From Schizochytrium sp. TIO01 (Eukaryota > Sar > Bigyra > Thraustochytrida > Thraustochytriidae): a stretch of DNA of 64,000 nucleotides. Of this stretch, positions 29,073 through 41,575 are shown in pieces (position 1 is the first letter of the stretch; every line of letters starts with the position of its first letter). The stretch spans positions 1,982,001 to 2,046,000 of the forward strand of contig SMSO01000035.1 of NCBI GenBank assembly GCA_004764695.1, read 5' to 3'. The notes below the pieces were generated by a model. That model was not told where the DNA came from. It saw only the letters and a list, made by a program, of their open reading frames with translations, and made no database searches. Both the position numbers and the translations under genes were made by a program.

Positions 29073-32000
29073 GTTTACTTCTTCCTAAGACTTAACTTGA
29101 CTCCAGTTATCTCAATTTCACTTGTTCTCTGAAGCAGTCCTGCCTAATTGCGATTTGCTTGAAGCCACAGTCCTTGGCGAAGAAGAAGGAGGCTTTGAAG
29201 GCTGTTCAAGATTTAGCCTCGTGGACCTTGCCTTACAAAGTGCAACCAAGATGAAGATCCAAAGGGATATGTGTTTGACCCTTTGACTAAAGTGCCAGCT
29301 GGAAAGCCAACCTGGAAACCTTTGGTTCGCAAGTCACAAACCCACTAGCAAGTAACCTCTACTCCTCCCTGAGCTAGTCCACCACCGTTTCTGTCTCAAG
29401 TCGTGACCACAATGATTGTATCACCCCGAGTTTTGCTGTTTTCGCCCCTCCACTAAGCGAGTCTTCTTGTAGAGATGGTTTGCTTGCTTGTTTCTTTGGG
29501 CTACAAGAACCGAAGATGCCAGCGCTGCCAGCCTGGATGTCGCTTCTCTGACGCCAAAACCAAAGGCCTGCAGACCCACCACAAAATCTCTAACCGCCTT
29601 GCCACCCAGAGGTCCTTCAGGCAGGCCCAAATCCAGCTTTAACAACGCGAGAGTTTACCTCGGAGGCCAAACTCAAGTGGAGTGGCCTAAAGCTTGCCAC
29701 GAGTGACTTCTCAGCAACAACTCTTTTTCCTCGCTGGACTATTCATTCTTATCTACTCATCGCATAGATTGACCACATGCTATCAACTCCAAGATCCAGA
29801 CCTCTACTATCTTAGGTATCAGAAATACCCATATCAGATATCAGAAGTGTAAACAGTAGTTGTGGACTAGCCAATGTGAGATGGCTACAAGACTTAACGA
29901 AGATTATGGCAACTCGAGGGACGGGTCGCTATAGCCGACAATAGGGCGAGAATTAGAGGCATAATTTGGAGGTCTGGAGACGGTCAATTGCGAGGCATTT
30001 GGGGGGTTTGATGCGGATATAACTTTAAAGCACAGGGCGAAACAATTCAAGAGCATGAAAGATTAGTGAAGGCATTGGGTTTTACGGATATACGTTCGTG
30101 GCATACTTGCTCAAGATCTGTAATATATCCGGTGAAAACTTGAGGACTTGAGGACTGCGACACCTTAGGAGTATCATGATCATGATCATGATCCACTATT
30201 TGCTTTCGAGAAGTCATTTCTCAGGAGAAATAAAACAAAGGAAGATGTTCGAAGACAGGGGTAAAAAAAAATCTGCTGCATATGGACGGAAGGGAAATTG
30301 AGCTGATTTATAGGAGGGAGGACTACAGAAATTTGGTCATGTGATACTGTATAAATAGGTGTTTGCACAGACGAACAAGACGTTGTTGTTATAAAAATTA
30401 AAATGACATTAAACAGAGCGACAAATATGATTATCCTCTGGGGATAGTGAAGGTTTCTGAAATATAACCTCATCGGCGCAGAGAAATTAAATGGCGCATC
30501 GTTCTAAGCAAAATGTTTTCAGAGTGAGACAAAGATGCAAATGTGCATCATGGTTTAATTTGGCACACCGTTTAAGTAAATAATATTCATCACAAGCAAA
30601 TCTTAAGAAATTGCAACTACCAGAAGTTACATCTCCTTATCAGTAGGTCTAGCACCTTCTGAATGATCTGTTACGTGTATCTAATTCAACGTGAAGGCTA
30701 TGGCCCAACCTTGGACCCAAGAAGTCTAGGTGATACTATGAGAAATTGACTATTCATCGAAGTGGTGGCATCGTTATACTTACAATTGTGTCTTTTTTCC
30801 AAATGAGCCCAACAAAACTGGCACATATGTTTGATACCATCCATAATAACTGTCATGGTAGGCATTGCTGGCAAATCTTGAAAATCTATGTATCGTTCGT
30901 TTCATCAGGCAATGAAGTGGGCTATCAGAATCATTTGTTTGGGCCTTTTTGTGTAGATTCTTACTGAAGCCCAACAGGGAGGCAACAGACTCCATCGAGG
31001 TTTCCTAAGGTCGTTTTCTTGAGCCTTCTTCTAAATCATTTCTTTTTTTATAATCACGATCTTAGTACTAAACCAAGAAACCCAAACTAAATCACTCCGT
31101 GCTGTGAAAGTGACCTTAGACGACTTCTGCAAGTGGCTGTTAACGTAGGTCTCCCTCGTCATTGAACGAGTGGTTCCCAGACCTAAGATCGGCATCAGGG
31201 TGTCAACGGAGGAGTTCTGTTTGCGCTATCCTCATATCTGAATCCTGAAGCAACTCACCTGGGAGTCGGGCCCTAACTGCCACTGTAGAACGGCATCGCT
31301 AAGGAGCCTATAGAAGAAGCGCTCAGCAGCATGAAACGCCGAATCATTACTAGGCATTTCAGCCAGCCATCACACTGCGCAAAGGTGTCACCTCCAAAAT
31401 CATACAAGCTCTTTTGCTCAAATTCTTGTTTTCTGTTTCGCTCCATAGTAGTAATAAAAATATTAAAAAAACTAATTTACCTACCCTCTCTTTCGAACCT
31501 CCATTACTCTCTGCTGTGTGGAGGAAGCCTGATGCTCAGGCGGACCCAGGTGCTAGAATCATAAGTTGTCTGACGCGTGGTAGCTATTTTCCCATGCTGA
31601 GGCGTCGTTGAACTCGTCCTTTCCGAGACGTCTATAGGAGATAATGCAAAGCCAAACTCTATTGCTGCATGTGATTATATTTAGACTCTTGTGCGTTATA
31701 GCCTTGCAAAGTTGCTCCCCGACTACGCAAAAGCAAACTCGACTCTTCCTTGAAAAGCTCAATGGCCCCAGGAAACAAACGGACAATGAATGGTCTGACT
31801 ATCATGGAGAGTCCATTGCAGACTCGAGAGCTTCAAGTACAACGAAGATGCTTCGGTGAGCACTCCGCACCAATGAAACGCATAAATAGGGCCATACTAG
31901 CTACTATTAGTATTTTGTAGTACTTCCCGTGTTTGAAAGAAGCGCATAAAATATACTCGAATGACCCGCTAGTTTGCACAACATTTTCTTTCCTGCTTCC

Positions 32001-34360
32001 TGTCTTGTGTTTCTAATAGATTGTCTGGAACTGAATAAATGCAGTGGCTATGATCGAAATTCCGTTAAGCCCCGATCAACAGGCTCGCGACTTTCAAGGT
32101 GGACATCAGCCACCACTAAGTCTCCAATTGTCTAGGTCTCCTTCTAAAGATTTCTACACAACTCATTTGTTGATGTTTACTTATCCTTTTCTAAAAACGC
32201 AATTATTATACCACTAAATCCTGGCTCGAGAATAGGTCTTCTTTTCCCTTCCACCACTCACAGAATTACCATCACATCATCGGCACTTGCGCAGGTTAAA
32301 GACCCTTGCCTACTAGTAAATATCCTCTCACTAATATAGCTTGACATTTACGTAGCGGTCCCTAACATGGAATTCGCTACTACCTACGTGTAAACAAAAA
32401 ACAAGAAAAACAAAAACAAGAACATAGCTAAAAAGTGTGATACCTAAAGCAAAATTTGCAAAAAAAAAATAATACAAAATCGAAGTTGTTCAAAGTAAGT
32501 AGGTAAGTACCTGGGTACTACGTAGTCTCCTGCTTGTCGAAGCAATAAACGAGGGTATCCAGAATGTAAAAGGATGGTAGTAGTCAGGTAGGAGAATAAT
32601 GGAAACAAAAGAGTAGACGGTAGGAGTGGTTAGTCAGCAACTATGATAGGTAATGTTGGTGTTGACGGCTACTTTGTTTCACAACAAATGAGCGCGAGGA
32701 ATATTAGTTGCCTAACCACCTGCTAACTAATGCTATCTCCTCTGGCTAAATGCGCAGCCACGCAAACTCGCAAACTAGCAATCTCCCGCGATAAGGGTTG
32801 TTGCCATCAGTTTAGTACCTGGTTTTCTAATCAAAGTCTGAGATGAAAATGCTAGGCCGTGAGTGGTGTTGCAACGATATTTCATTATAAGACCTCGGGA
32901 TGTCCGAAAGGGTCTTGAATTTCTCTCTCCTGTTAGGAGACTGAACTATTGTCGGAAAACCGAGCCATGACAGCCTCCGTTTCGACAAGGTGCGGCATAG
33001 ACACTTATAGCGTTTTACACCCCTTTTTTATTGTTAAGTAAAATCTTCGTCTCTGAAAGCCCACGGCACTCTAGAGTTGCTACCAACCTGTATTCACTCT
33101 GATTTATTAGATATTATTACCAATCCACAACAATCTTTTGTAGACTAATATGCACATCTGAGAGTCTCCGAGTCCGAGCCTGCGAAAGGAAGCACGCGGA
33201 ATGGGTCCCCAGAGGGTTACATTTGTTCATGGGTGGAAGCTGCGGAGCCTTTTCAGCTATAAATTTGACTAGTCGATACGTGCACAACTTTTGAAGCAAG
33301 AGACTATCATGGTAGCCATCCCTAAGTGTGTATACTGCACAAGTAACAGCAGATGTTCACACATGCAATTAAATGGCCGTTCCTACCAGTAAACTTATAC
33401 GAAGTACATACCAATAATTGATCGTTTACTTGGTAGGTAATAGTACTAGACATATATGGTAAGAGAGGGAATTCTATTTTTGAATTAAAAAGTAATACAA
33501 AACCATGTGTATCCATGCATCACCTCCGCGCCTTTTCTTGACTGAAAGAAACGAGGATGACTGGTGCTAACCTGCTTCTTAGGTTGAATCGATTGTGACC
33601 CATACCAAAACCAAAGAGGCTCCTTTTCTGAAAATAGAGCATGTTGTCAGTGGCACTTAGAGGAGAGGATGAGCAAAAATAGCAAATAGGAGGTGGCCAA
33701 AATGTACGGTTGTGTGCATATATATTAACATTAAATTTTAAAATTGCAGGCCTGGGAACTGTAAAAAAGTACTTTGCTAAAAGACGTGCAGGTGTTTAAA
33801 ATTTAGATTGCATTAATACCGCGGTTGAGACGTGCACAACGTCACTTCCAAGAACATGAAGAAGCTCTTTTCTGTTTAGAAACACAAGCCAGGTTGACGT
33901 AGCTTTCTAAAAAAACGAAGGCCTCATCTTTCGGCGTTGGCAAGACCCAAACCATTAATTGTGAAGCCTTGGGTTGCATGAAAGTAGAATTCTTGGCCTA
34001 GTAGATGCAGTATCAAGTCTTACTTGCACTTGTTTAATTTACACCTTTTAAAATAATCGGCGCGTGAAAAAAGCTCGAGCTATTGCAGTACGCTAAAGCA
34101 GGAAGCACAATTGCAGCTGGGCAAAACAAATTGGAAACCTAGCTCCAATATACACCAGATCCTTAACACGTCGTGCGTTTTGAGCAGGATCGTTACGCGA
34201 AAGCTTTGAGACTGTGATATCGACCCTGTTTCGCCCCCATTCAATTGGCGAACACCCGAAGTTGCAGACTTCATAAAAGAGTTATAAACGGAGGCAAGCT
34301 TGCTTGTCGCAGTTCTGAGTGAAAGAAATATAGACATCAGCCTTCTAAATAACATTGGCA
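29073..34360. other. Gene-poor intergenic region, 5.3 kb
   Basis: No confident gene. Near the GFAT promoter, 29228-29642 on the plus strand holds coding-like patches. One is a short frame ending YVFDPLTKVPAGKPTWKP. The other is a 55-codon ATG frame at 29475-29642 with CQRCQPGCRF and GLQTHH, reminiscent of a zinc finger. The rest is AT-rich, with an ATCATG repeat at about 30172-30191, a hairpin-like element at 31146-31184 and A-rich runs at 32390-32475. The last few hundred bases are the protease promoter side. Confidence 0.4.
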
Positions 34361-35890
34361 ATGCAACGAATCATGAATCTCTGCCGCCTGCTGGTAGTTT
34401 TAATGGTCCTTGTTGCACCCCATTCATGCATGGGCAGACGCTTGGGAGAACTAAGCAACACCAGCATCGCAGCTTCAAGTGAGGATGAAGGTTCTTCTGA
34501 TAGCAACTTGGTGAACATCGCTAGCAGCAGCGCCACCACTGGTGGTGAATTAATCGCTATTGGCAACAACACAGTCACTGCAAAAATTGTTGGTGGCTCT
34601 ATCGTTACCAACAGCGACTTTGGTTTCGCTGTCTCTTTACACCTATCAAATGGTCAGGTCATGTGTGGTGGAAGTCTCATTCATCGCGATTATGTCTTGA
34701 CAGCTACGCATTGTTATTATGGTTCGCTCAGTGTTGCGTATGTTCAGGTTGGTGTCTACAACCTGAAGAAGAATTCAAACCTTCGCATTCGCTATGTGGA
34801 AACTGCATACAAACACTCAGGCTATTCGACAGCTACGAATGATGTTACAATTCTGAAGCTCAAGGCTCTTTCTTCGGAAAGCGCTTATAGTTCATATCCA
34901 GATGCAATCTCCCTGTACAGTGAAACCGGTGGAAGTCTCGAGGACCCATACACCACAGCAACTGTGATGGGCTGGGGTTTTTTAGCACCTGCATCTCGTT
35001 ATCAAGACGAGTTAAGGAGCGTTAATGTGCCCTTGTCTACAGATGAGCAATGCGCAACTGCATATCCTAAATATTTCACGACGAACAATATTTGTGCTGG
35101 CGACTACACGAATGGTGGCAAGGACTCGTGCACAGGTGATTCTGGTGGTCCACTTGTAGTGGCGGACAGCACTGCTTCAAGTGGATACCGTCAAGTTGGT
35201 ATTGTCAGCTATGGTTATAGTTGTGCCTTGGCTGGCTATCCTGGTCTTTACATGCGTGTCTCCAGCTACTATGAGTGGATTCGCTCCATCCTAGCTGCTG
35301 GGGGCGTCAGCTTGCCGGCCGGCAAGGGTACGACTCTTTCACCAGACGATGGCGATAGTGACGACAACGACGACAGTGAAGATGATGACACGTCAATGGA
35401 AAACGCTTTGGGCCTTGTTGACCTGGGTGACAAGAAAACCAAGTGTAGATCGGCTAATGTTATACAGAAGTACTCTGGCATTTCTGACCCTCTGGCCTGC
35501 GCTGAAAAATGCGAGGCTACGGATTCGTGTGACACATTTGTTATAAAGACAAAGGGCAGTGGTCGTTGCGATTTGTATTCAGAGTCTACGTGTCAAGAGC
35601 GGTCTGCTGGTTCAATCTGGTCACTTTACTCGATCAGTGATGTTGATGAATTCAAATCTACTTTGGCAAGCATGACTAGCTTTGCCGAGGTTGATGATGT
35701 TTCTTGTGAATCGGCTTACATGGTAGAGAAAGCCACAGGTGCTACCGCGTCTTCATGTCAAACATCTTGTCTCAAACAGGACTTCTGCGCTGTCGCAGTC
35801 CTTTCCGGTTCTATATGCTCAATGTACCACTCCTGCAATTTCGGTGCTTCAACTGGAGTATCTGCATACATTCGCGAGGCATCTCGCTGA
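34361..35890 (+). CDS. Secreted trypsin-like serine protease with PAN/Apple-like tail
   Basis: A 509-residue protein. The N-terminus (MQRIMNLCRLLVVLMVLVAP) is a signal peptide. A propeptide leads to IVGG at 76-79, the usual activation site. The S1A domain has the full triad: His117 in TATHC, Asp161 in TNDVTIL and Ser261 in GDSGGPL. Asp255, six residues before the Ser, predicts cleavage after Lys or Arg. An acidic linker (DDGDSDDNDDSEDDDTS) follows the protease domain. Then come two Cys-rich modules of about 60 residues each (for example CRSANVIQKYSG...CAEKCEATDSCDTFV and CESAYMVEKA...CQTSCLKQDFCAVAV), which look like PAN/Apple adhesion domains. It is probably an extracellular or vacuolar digestive protease with a substrate- or carbohydrate-binding tail. 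The ATG at 34361 is the first Met; the frame upstream has only a TTG. Confidence 0.9.
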   Translation: MQRIMNLCRLLVVLMVLVAPHSCMGRRLGELSNTSIAASSEDEGSSDSNLVNIASSSATTGGELIAIGNNTVTAKIVGGSIVTNSDFGFAVSLHLSNGQVMCGGSLIHRDYVLTATHCYYGSLSVAYVQVGVYNLKKNSNLRIRYVETAYKHSGYSTATNDVTILKLKALSSESAYSSYPDAISLYSETGGSLEDPYTTATVMGWGFLAPASRYQDELRSVNVPLSTDEQCATAYPKYFTTNNICAGDYTNGGKDSCTGDSGGPLVVADSTASSGYRQVGIVSYGYSCALAGYPGLYMRVSSYYEWIRSILAAGGVSLPAGKGTTLSPDDGDSDDNDDSEDDDTSMENALGLVDLGDKKTKCRSANVIQKYSGISDPLACAEKCEATDSCDTFVIKTKGSGRCDLYSESTCQERSAGSIWSLYSISDVDEFKSTLASMTSFAEVDDVSCESAYMVEKATGATASSCQTSCLKQDFCAVAVLSGSICSMYHSCNFGASTGVSAYIREASR

Positions 35891-36592
35891 TCGTCTCTCT
35901 TTCTGGATTTTTTTTTGATTCTGCAAAACCTGATTTCCAAAACCAACCTGTGGCCTGTTCCTTAGCTCTTGATGACCTCGGTCTGAACCTACACTAACCA
36001 ATTGAGTCCATAAATAAAGCATTTGCTTCTTTTGAAAAAGCATTCATACTAAGAACTATAGTACATCCACGTGATGGTCTTCACTGAGTCCTAGTGCATT
36101 TAGTTTTTTTAAAGGGGAGGGTGAGTAACAACGAGACAGAAGAGACAACTCTGAAATACCGTAGGCAACTCATGTCGCTTCGCCTCTCGTCTCAACCATG
36201 ACATTACTTTTCCTACGGCTGAATTACAAAACCTTGTATACAAATCTGTTCTGAACCTCTAGGATTAAAATCAGAGAGGTTAAAAAGGAGAGTTTCTTGA
36301 GGTGAACCCACAGAAAGAACTCGTCACCAACAAGAAGAATACTTTAATTTTCAATAAGCTCTCTGTTGCTTCAAGAGTTTCATTCGTTCACTCGATAAGC
36401 AGTCAAAGGAGACCAACCGCAATGACCAGAAGATGAAATAGCATACGAACCAAACATGTTTTTTGCGGCTATGGGATGATTACTATTAGTTTTCACTCTT
36501 CTTAAGAGTGAAGATCATACATGATTCTGCTTACTTAAAAACTAATCTAATAAATACAATTCGGTAAATTAAAAATATGGTTTGCTTAGTTA
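35891..36592. other. Convergent intergenic region with a 3' hairpin
   Basis: AT-rich 3' flanks of the protease (+) and the Asn/Gly-rich protein gene (-). A 9-bp hairpin is at 36492-36512. No gene seen. Confidence 0.5.
36492..36512 (-). terminator. 9-bp stem hairpin after a minus-strand gene
   Basis: Bases 36492-36500 are the exact reverse complement of 36504-36512, loop CTT. It lies about 80 nt after the stop of the gene at 36593-37564, in its probable 3' untranslated region. Function is inferred only. Confidence 0.4.
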
Positions 36593-37564
36593 TTACATCA
36601 TTTGCACATCACCGTCGTTATCGCCGTCTTCAGAGTTCTGGTCCTGAGTGTACTGAGGGTGGTTGGCGTCTCCATCTTCTTCGCTAATGAATTCGATTTG
36701 AGGCGATGGTCTAGCGGGTCCATACATCGAGGAGTATGGCTGGTGTTCATAAGATGATGGGTGGTAATAAGGAACCATAGCCCCGGCACGGTTGTCACCA
36801 CGACCACCCCCACCAGGTCGGTAAGGAACCATCTGTAGATCTGACGGGTGAAAGTTGGCAGAGTTACATACTTCACCATCACAAATTCTAGGGAACTGGA
36901 CAGTGGACCGCATCTTCGCCATAGATGGCTCTTTCCCATTCGGGTTTTTGTATGGCACCATTTGCAGCTGGGAAAGGTCCCAATCCTCCGGCCCAGTCAC
37001 ATCGCTCATGGACACTTCTTGCTCTGATGACATTGGCATGAATCCGGTATTTTTGTTCGCTGCCGTTGCCGCTTGAGGTAAAAAAGCCTCAGGGTCCATC
37101 CTGGCGCGTTTGGTTGGTAAGCTTCCATCGGGAGCGGCCATCGCTGCCTCTGGTGTCATCATATTTCCTGGTTGTGCCATTGAATCAAGATCGTTGGCTC
37201 TTCGCTTTCTTTGAACCGGGGAAATGCCTGGCACGCCAGATCCATTCTGCTGTGCCTGCTGAAAGGTGAAGCCATTCCCGTTTCCATTGAAGTTGTTGTT
37301 GTTAAAGATACTTCCGTTGTTACCACCGTTGAAGCCAAAGCTATTGTTGCTGGAATATCCAAAACCGTTCCCTGCTGAAGGTGTCGTGGCAGCACCGGTG
37401 TTTGTTTTCTGCATTTTCGAGGCACCCGGGAAGACCTGCGGCGGTTCACTCACTCGCGGTCTTTTGGTTGCCGACACAAATGGTTCGAAAGACCCTCTTT
37501 TAAGGCCCCTCCCCATAGTTTCTGTGGGAGTCTGCTGTTGCGTTTCTGGAGTAAAAAGGGTCAT
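36593..37564 (-). CDS. Asn/Gly-rich basic-cluster protein, unknown
   Basis: A 323-residue, wholly disordered-looking protein. Near the N-terminus GLKRGSFEPFVSATKRPR looks like a nuclear localisation signal; it faintly recalls the start of akirin, but the akirin C-terminus is absent. Next comes an Asn/Gly/Phe-rich stretch (GYSSNNSFGFNGGNNGSIF), two more basic clusters (VQRKRRAND and LPTKRARMDP), and a repeated motif QLQMVPYK / DLQMVPYR / GAMVPYY. The tail is acidic (EDGDNDGDVQMM). The three MVPY copies suggest a short linear binding motif. Nuclear location is an inference from the Lys/Arg clusters. The ATG at 37564 is used because the longer frame to 37612 starts without an ATG. No family recognised. 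Confidence 0.7.
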   Translation of the reverse strand: MTLFTPETQQQTPTETMGRGLKRGSFEPFVSATKRPRVSEPPQVFPGASKMQKTNTGAATTPSAGNGFGYSSNNSFGFNGGNNGSIFNNNNFNGNGNGFTFQQAQQNGSGVPGISPVQRKRRANDLDSMAQPGNMMTPEAAMAAPDGSLPTKRARMDPEAFLPQAATAANKNTGFMPMSSEQEVSMSDVTGPEDWDLSQLQMVPYKNPNGKEPSMAKMRSTVQFPRICDGEVCNSANFHPSDLQMVPYRPGGGGRGDNRAGAMVPYYHPSSYEHQPYSSMYGPARPSPQIEFISEEDGDANHPQYTQDQNSEDGDNDGDVQMM

Positions 37565-38686
37565 TGTGATTTTGAGAGATGAGTGAGTGTGTTTTAGATT
37601 TCGTCGCCTCAACTAGGACAACTCAAACTATCAAAGACTACGGTGTCAAATAGATTCTATCTCACGTGCAAATCTAGCTACAACTAATTCTCAAAGCCTA
37701 GCCTATAGCAAAGATCCAGACCTAATACAAGTCGATTCCACAGCTCCTGGGTCGTACGCAAGTTCCTTGGAGTCGCTGGATACCCGCGCTTTAGTTTGTC
37801 CTCAAAAATCCCTCAAAGTCCACGATGACTGGCGTCCTTCACAGAGCAGGCTTCGCTCGAAGCAAGTTGCTCCACAAGCAGCACCAAAGCAGCAGCACGC
37901 AGCAGGAGAGCAGTGCAGCAGCTCAAACACGCACGCACTAGCAACCCGGACCGCAATCTGGCACTGTCTGGTGTTGGCGTGGAAGTGGACGGAGTTGAGT
38001 TCCTCGTTTGCTGTGGACGCTTCGCAGTCACTCTACAAAACACTTATGTTTTACAACAATTAAAAGAAAGTTTCAATGACACGGGTCATAGCGACATATA
38101 GCATTAACTCCTATCGCTGCTCAGCTTTTGATAAATTAACAAAAAATCGTGGAACTATGTTTATGCAGCTCGAGACTCAGGTGGGATGCCGGCTTGGCGA
38201 AGGCACCCAGGCTTCGAGGGAGGCCGCGGGAGCGATTCTCCGCGAAGGCCTTCCGCTGCGTCAGACTCGGGCCCTCGCCTTCGCCTCCACTCTTCAAGAA
38301 AAGAAAAGACCCCCAAAACAAACAAACACATAAACACATAAACACATAAACAAATAAGTAAATCAATAAACTAAAAATCTGTTTCCGCTTTCTTCCGCGA
38401 GATCCATCGCGAAGCTCTCCGAAACGAACGCCGGTGCTCACCGCCCCACTTCGAGAGGCAGAGGGGCCTCCGCGAGGGGCTTGCCAGGGAGGGCTCTCGA
38501 GGACGGGAGGGCTCACGCTCGCCTCCGGCCGCGGCCACGCAGCCACGGCCGCCGCGAGCAGCGAGAGAACTCGGGACTAGCAGCAGCGCGGAAGCACAAA
38601 GAGGCCTAAAAAGGGGCCTATTGAGGGGCCCTTGGGTCATTTTTTTCCCTCGAGAATCTCTTTCGAAACATTCATGAGAAGAAGAA

Positions 38687-38714
38687 ATGAATGAATGAAT
38701 GAATGAATGAATAA
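38687..38714. repeat. (ATGA)n microsatellite
   Basis: Perfect ATGA units in an otherwise GC-rich island. Confidence 0.85.
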
Positions 38715-41494
38715 ATGATCGATGCGCTTCTGTGAATGGGCTTCGAAGAGGACTCGCTCGCAAAGGCTTCGTGGAGCCAAGGCCAGAGGACGGCAGTGCG
38801 GTACGGTGTGGTGGAGGTCATCGCGAGTTGCGACACACTGGAGGCCTGGGTTTGTTTGGCAAGTAGCCGAGCAGAACCTCGAGATGGGTTCTGGGTTCGT
38901 GAGACTTGCTTGTCTCGCTAGCTAGAAAACACACGCGGGCGGCGAGACCGTGGTGGTCCTGGGCATGAGACAGGTGACGCCGGATCGAAGTCAAATTGCA
39001 GAATCACAGCGTCGAGGGAAAGAAGTTTGAGGGGGGTTTCAGGGAATGCAACGAAGCTTTGGATCTCGCAGCTGCGAGGAGTATGCAAGGGTATCTATCT
39101 GGTGATTATGATCATGGATGAAGGAGAACTTCAGGAACCATGGAAGGACCAAAGAGGCTTTTGGAATAGGGCCTCAGAGAAGACAGAGAAAGGCGATGAA
39201 TTCTCTGGGAAGTGGCCTTAGTCTTTTGAGGGAAGAACATCAGTGGATGTGTACTTATGGAGATGAGGGTGGAGCTATTGCTCCTCTCTCACTAAGCGCG
39301 GGAGGCTAGCTACCTCCGCAAGTATTTGGGAGCCTGGTTGAACATAATCGGGAGAGGTGCCGGGAAGTCTTTCTTTTTATATTGTAAGATCAGAGCGACA
39401 ATTTTTCTTAAGCTTATGAATGAAGTCCTCATACAAGATCATATTTCAAATGGAAAACTTGAGTGACACCACAAGTGCTCTTCTTCCTTGCAGATTCACG
39501 ACGACATAAACATTGCTCATAATGTCCACCAGGCAAGAGGATTGACATATGCTTCAGTAAGGGTTATCAGTAAAGCATCAACGAAGGCATCATTGTGACA
39601 GCATAGCTGAGCTGAATAGGGTGCTGGTGGATTGTTCCTCCCGCGTCGCTCTCGCGCCTCAAAAGGCAGACTTGTGTATCGTATTGCAATAGCAGAAAGT
39701 GCAGCAACGTGCATTGCCCTTGATGTGATCAAGTTCTAGCTACAGCAAAAGTAGGATCTGAGCAAGTACAGGCCTGAATCGGTCTAACCCTTCTGTCATT
39801 ACATAGACGCTTTGCACTTCCCAAGTACATTCCAACTATAGTATCTTGGAGCGCTTCGTGGGCATAGGTACCTGGACCTTACCATAGGATATGTAGCCCG
39901 GTAGAAAGAAGGAAGGGCACAACATAAGCGGAGAGTGGTATGTGATGGCTTTGCTACATTATTGTTGTTATTTATACACCAGCCGGACCTTACCTTCACT
40001 TGTCTTTCTGAACGTCCTTGCAACATTCTCTATACTACAGAGCACTATTGCTATTAATCTTAGAAGCTTTATATGATCGAGATGCTTGTGCGTGCTACTC
40101 ATTATCATGATAGAAGAAAAAATTGAATAATTTCCCAATTAGATTCTAGCAGCGTGTGATCTGTCATGTATTGTTGCCGTTCGTGACCCTGATCCTCATT
40201 ACTGGCATAATATGTGGGTGCGGGTGCAGAGATCGCAATAGTCATGAACTGGTATCGCAGAAATGCAAATGTTGAAAGTGGATTATGCGTGCCACTCGCG
40301 ATTCAGCGTTTCATTTGGAAAGACTGTAGAACCTTGACTAATATTCGAGGCCCGCAACATATTCTCAGCCGTGGCAGCAAACCTCCGCCTAGTTATAGTG
40401 GACATTCTCCGTTTCGGAGGGGCCTAAGGGATGGATTTGCTGTTATGGAATTCGAGCTATGATGCACTCTCAAACTTGAAGTTTCTTGATATTTTCTCTT
40501 GATCTGAAGAAATGAAAGAATAGTCCAGCTTAAGGTCCACAAAGTATCTTGGTACGTCCGCTTACACGCAAGTATTTGAGGCGCAGTCTGTTACTTTTTG
40601 TGCATTGACACTTTCCCGCTTTCACATATTTCTACATCACCAAACAAAACATCATGGTGGAAGTTATTTTCTTGTTACTCATTTCCACTGCTGTCACTAG
40701 ATTTTGTGTGTCACTTCTTCTCACAGGACTCTCACCAAATACACTAGAAAGCTTGACGCTATATTACGCACAAGTGAGGCAAATGTCTCAAACGAACTTC
40801 TTCACTTCTTATACAAAGAAAATGTCCAGCCCAGCTGTCTAACTTTCACGTGCAGCAGGCAGAAACCAATCAAAAGTTATCAGTCTTTCACCTCGTTCGC
40901 CCTGACTTACTTCTGCGTTCATATCGCTCTCGCTTTGCAGACCTAGCAGGTACCCAGGAGCTTATTCTCATGTTAAATTTCCCACAACCCTCAAAAGGAT
41001 GGAGCCTCACAATCATACTCGTGGTCACCTTTGACTTCGTAAATCATCTTCAGCAGAACCCTTCAACTACAAGCAAATCGTCAACAACTCCAGTGCCCTC
41101 CGCTTGCAGAGGCCCTCAAGAAGGTTAGCTCGAGGGCGTTTCCTCGAGAGTTCTCTTCAAGCAGGCGTGGTCCGTTGGGCATGGGCCTCTCGGCCAGCAG
41201 CCTGGAGAGCATTCGTTCCCCGAGTGTCCCGGCCCGCCCGGACTTCTGCCACAGAACTGCAAGTTGCAGTTGCATGCAGTTCTAGTTTGTTTGCGTTTCT
41301 CGAGTACTTGTTTATCAAGAAACCGAGCAGGTTTTGACGGGAGTGCTGTCGTCCTTGCTCCCTGTCGCAGCCATGAATGCTCCGAGTTCCCCGAAGCCTC
41401 GGGCCATCTCTGGAATGCCCTTGCCTTGATCTTCGACTCGAAGTTGTTCGATTCGTCCCATTGGTTCTTATTCCTTCAATTCCTTTTGGAGCGA

Positions 41495-41575
41495 AAGAGA
41501 GAACCAAAGAAAGAGAGAAAGAGAAAAAGAGACAGAGAACGAAAGAACGAAAGAACGAAAGAACGAAAGGAGTTT
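41495..41575. repeat. Purine-only GAAA/GAAC tract
   Basis: About 80 bases almost without T, with units such as GAAAGAACGAAAGAAC. Its plus-strand reading gives Lys/Arg/Glu peptides that are not genes. Confidence 0.8.

Noticed and set aside
29073-34360. Intact transposon in the gene-poor region
   Set aside because: No terminal repeats, reverse transcriptase, integrase or transposase motifs seen in any frame.
36593-37564. Akirin identity for the Asn-rich protein
   Set aside because: Only the short KR-x-x-F-x-P start is similar; the conserved akirin C-terminal helix is missing.
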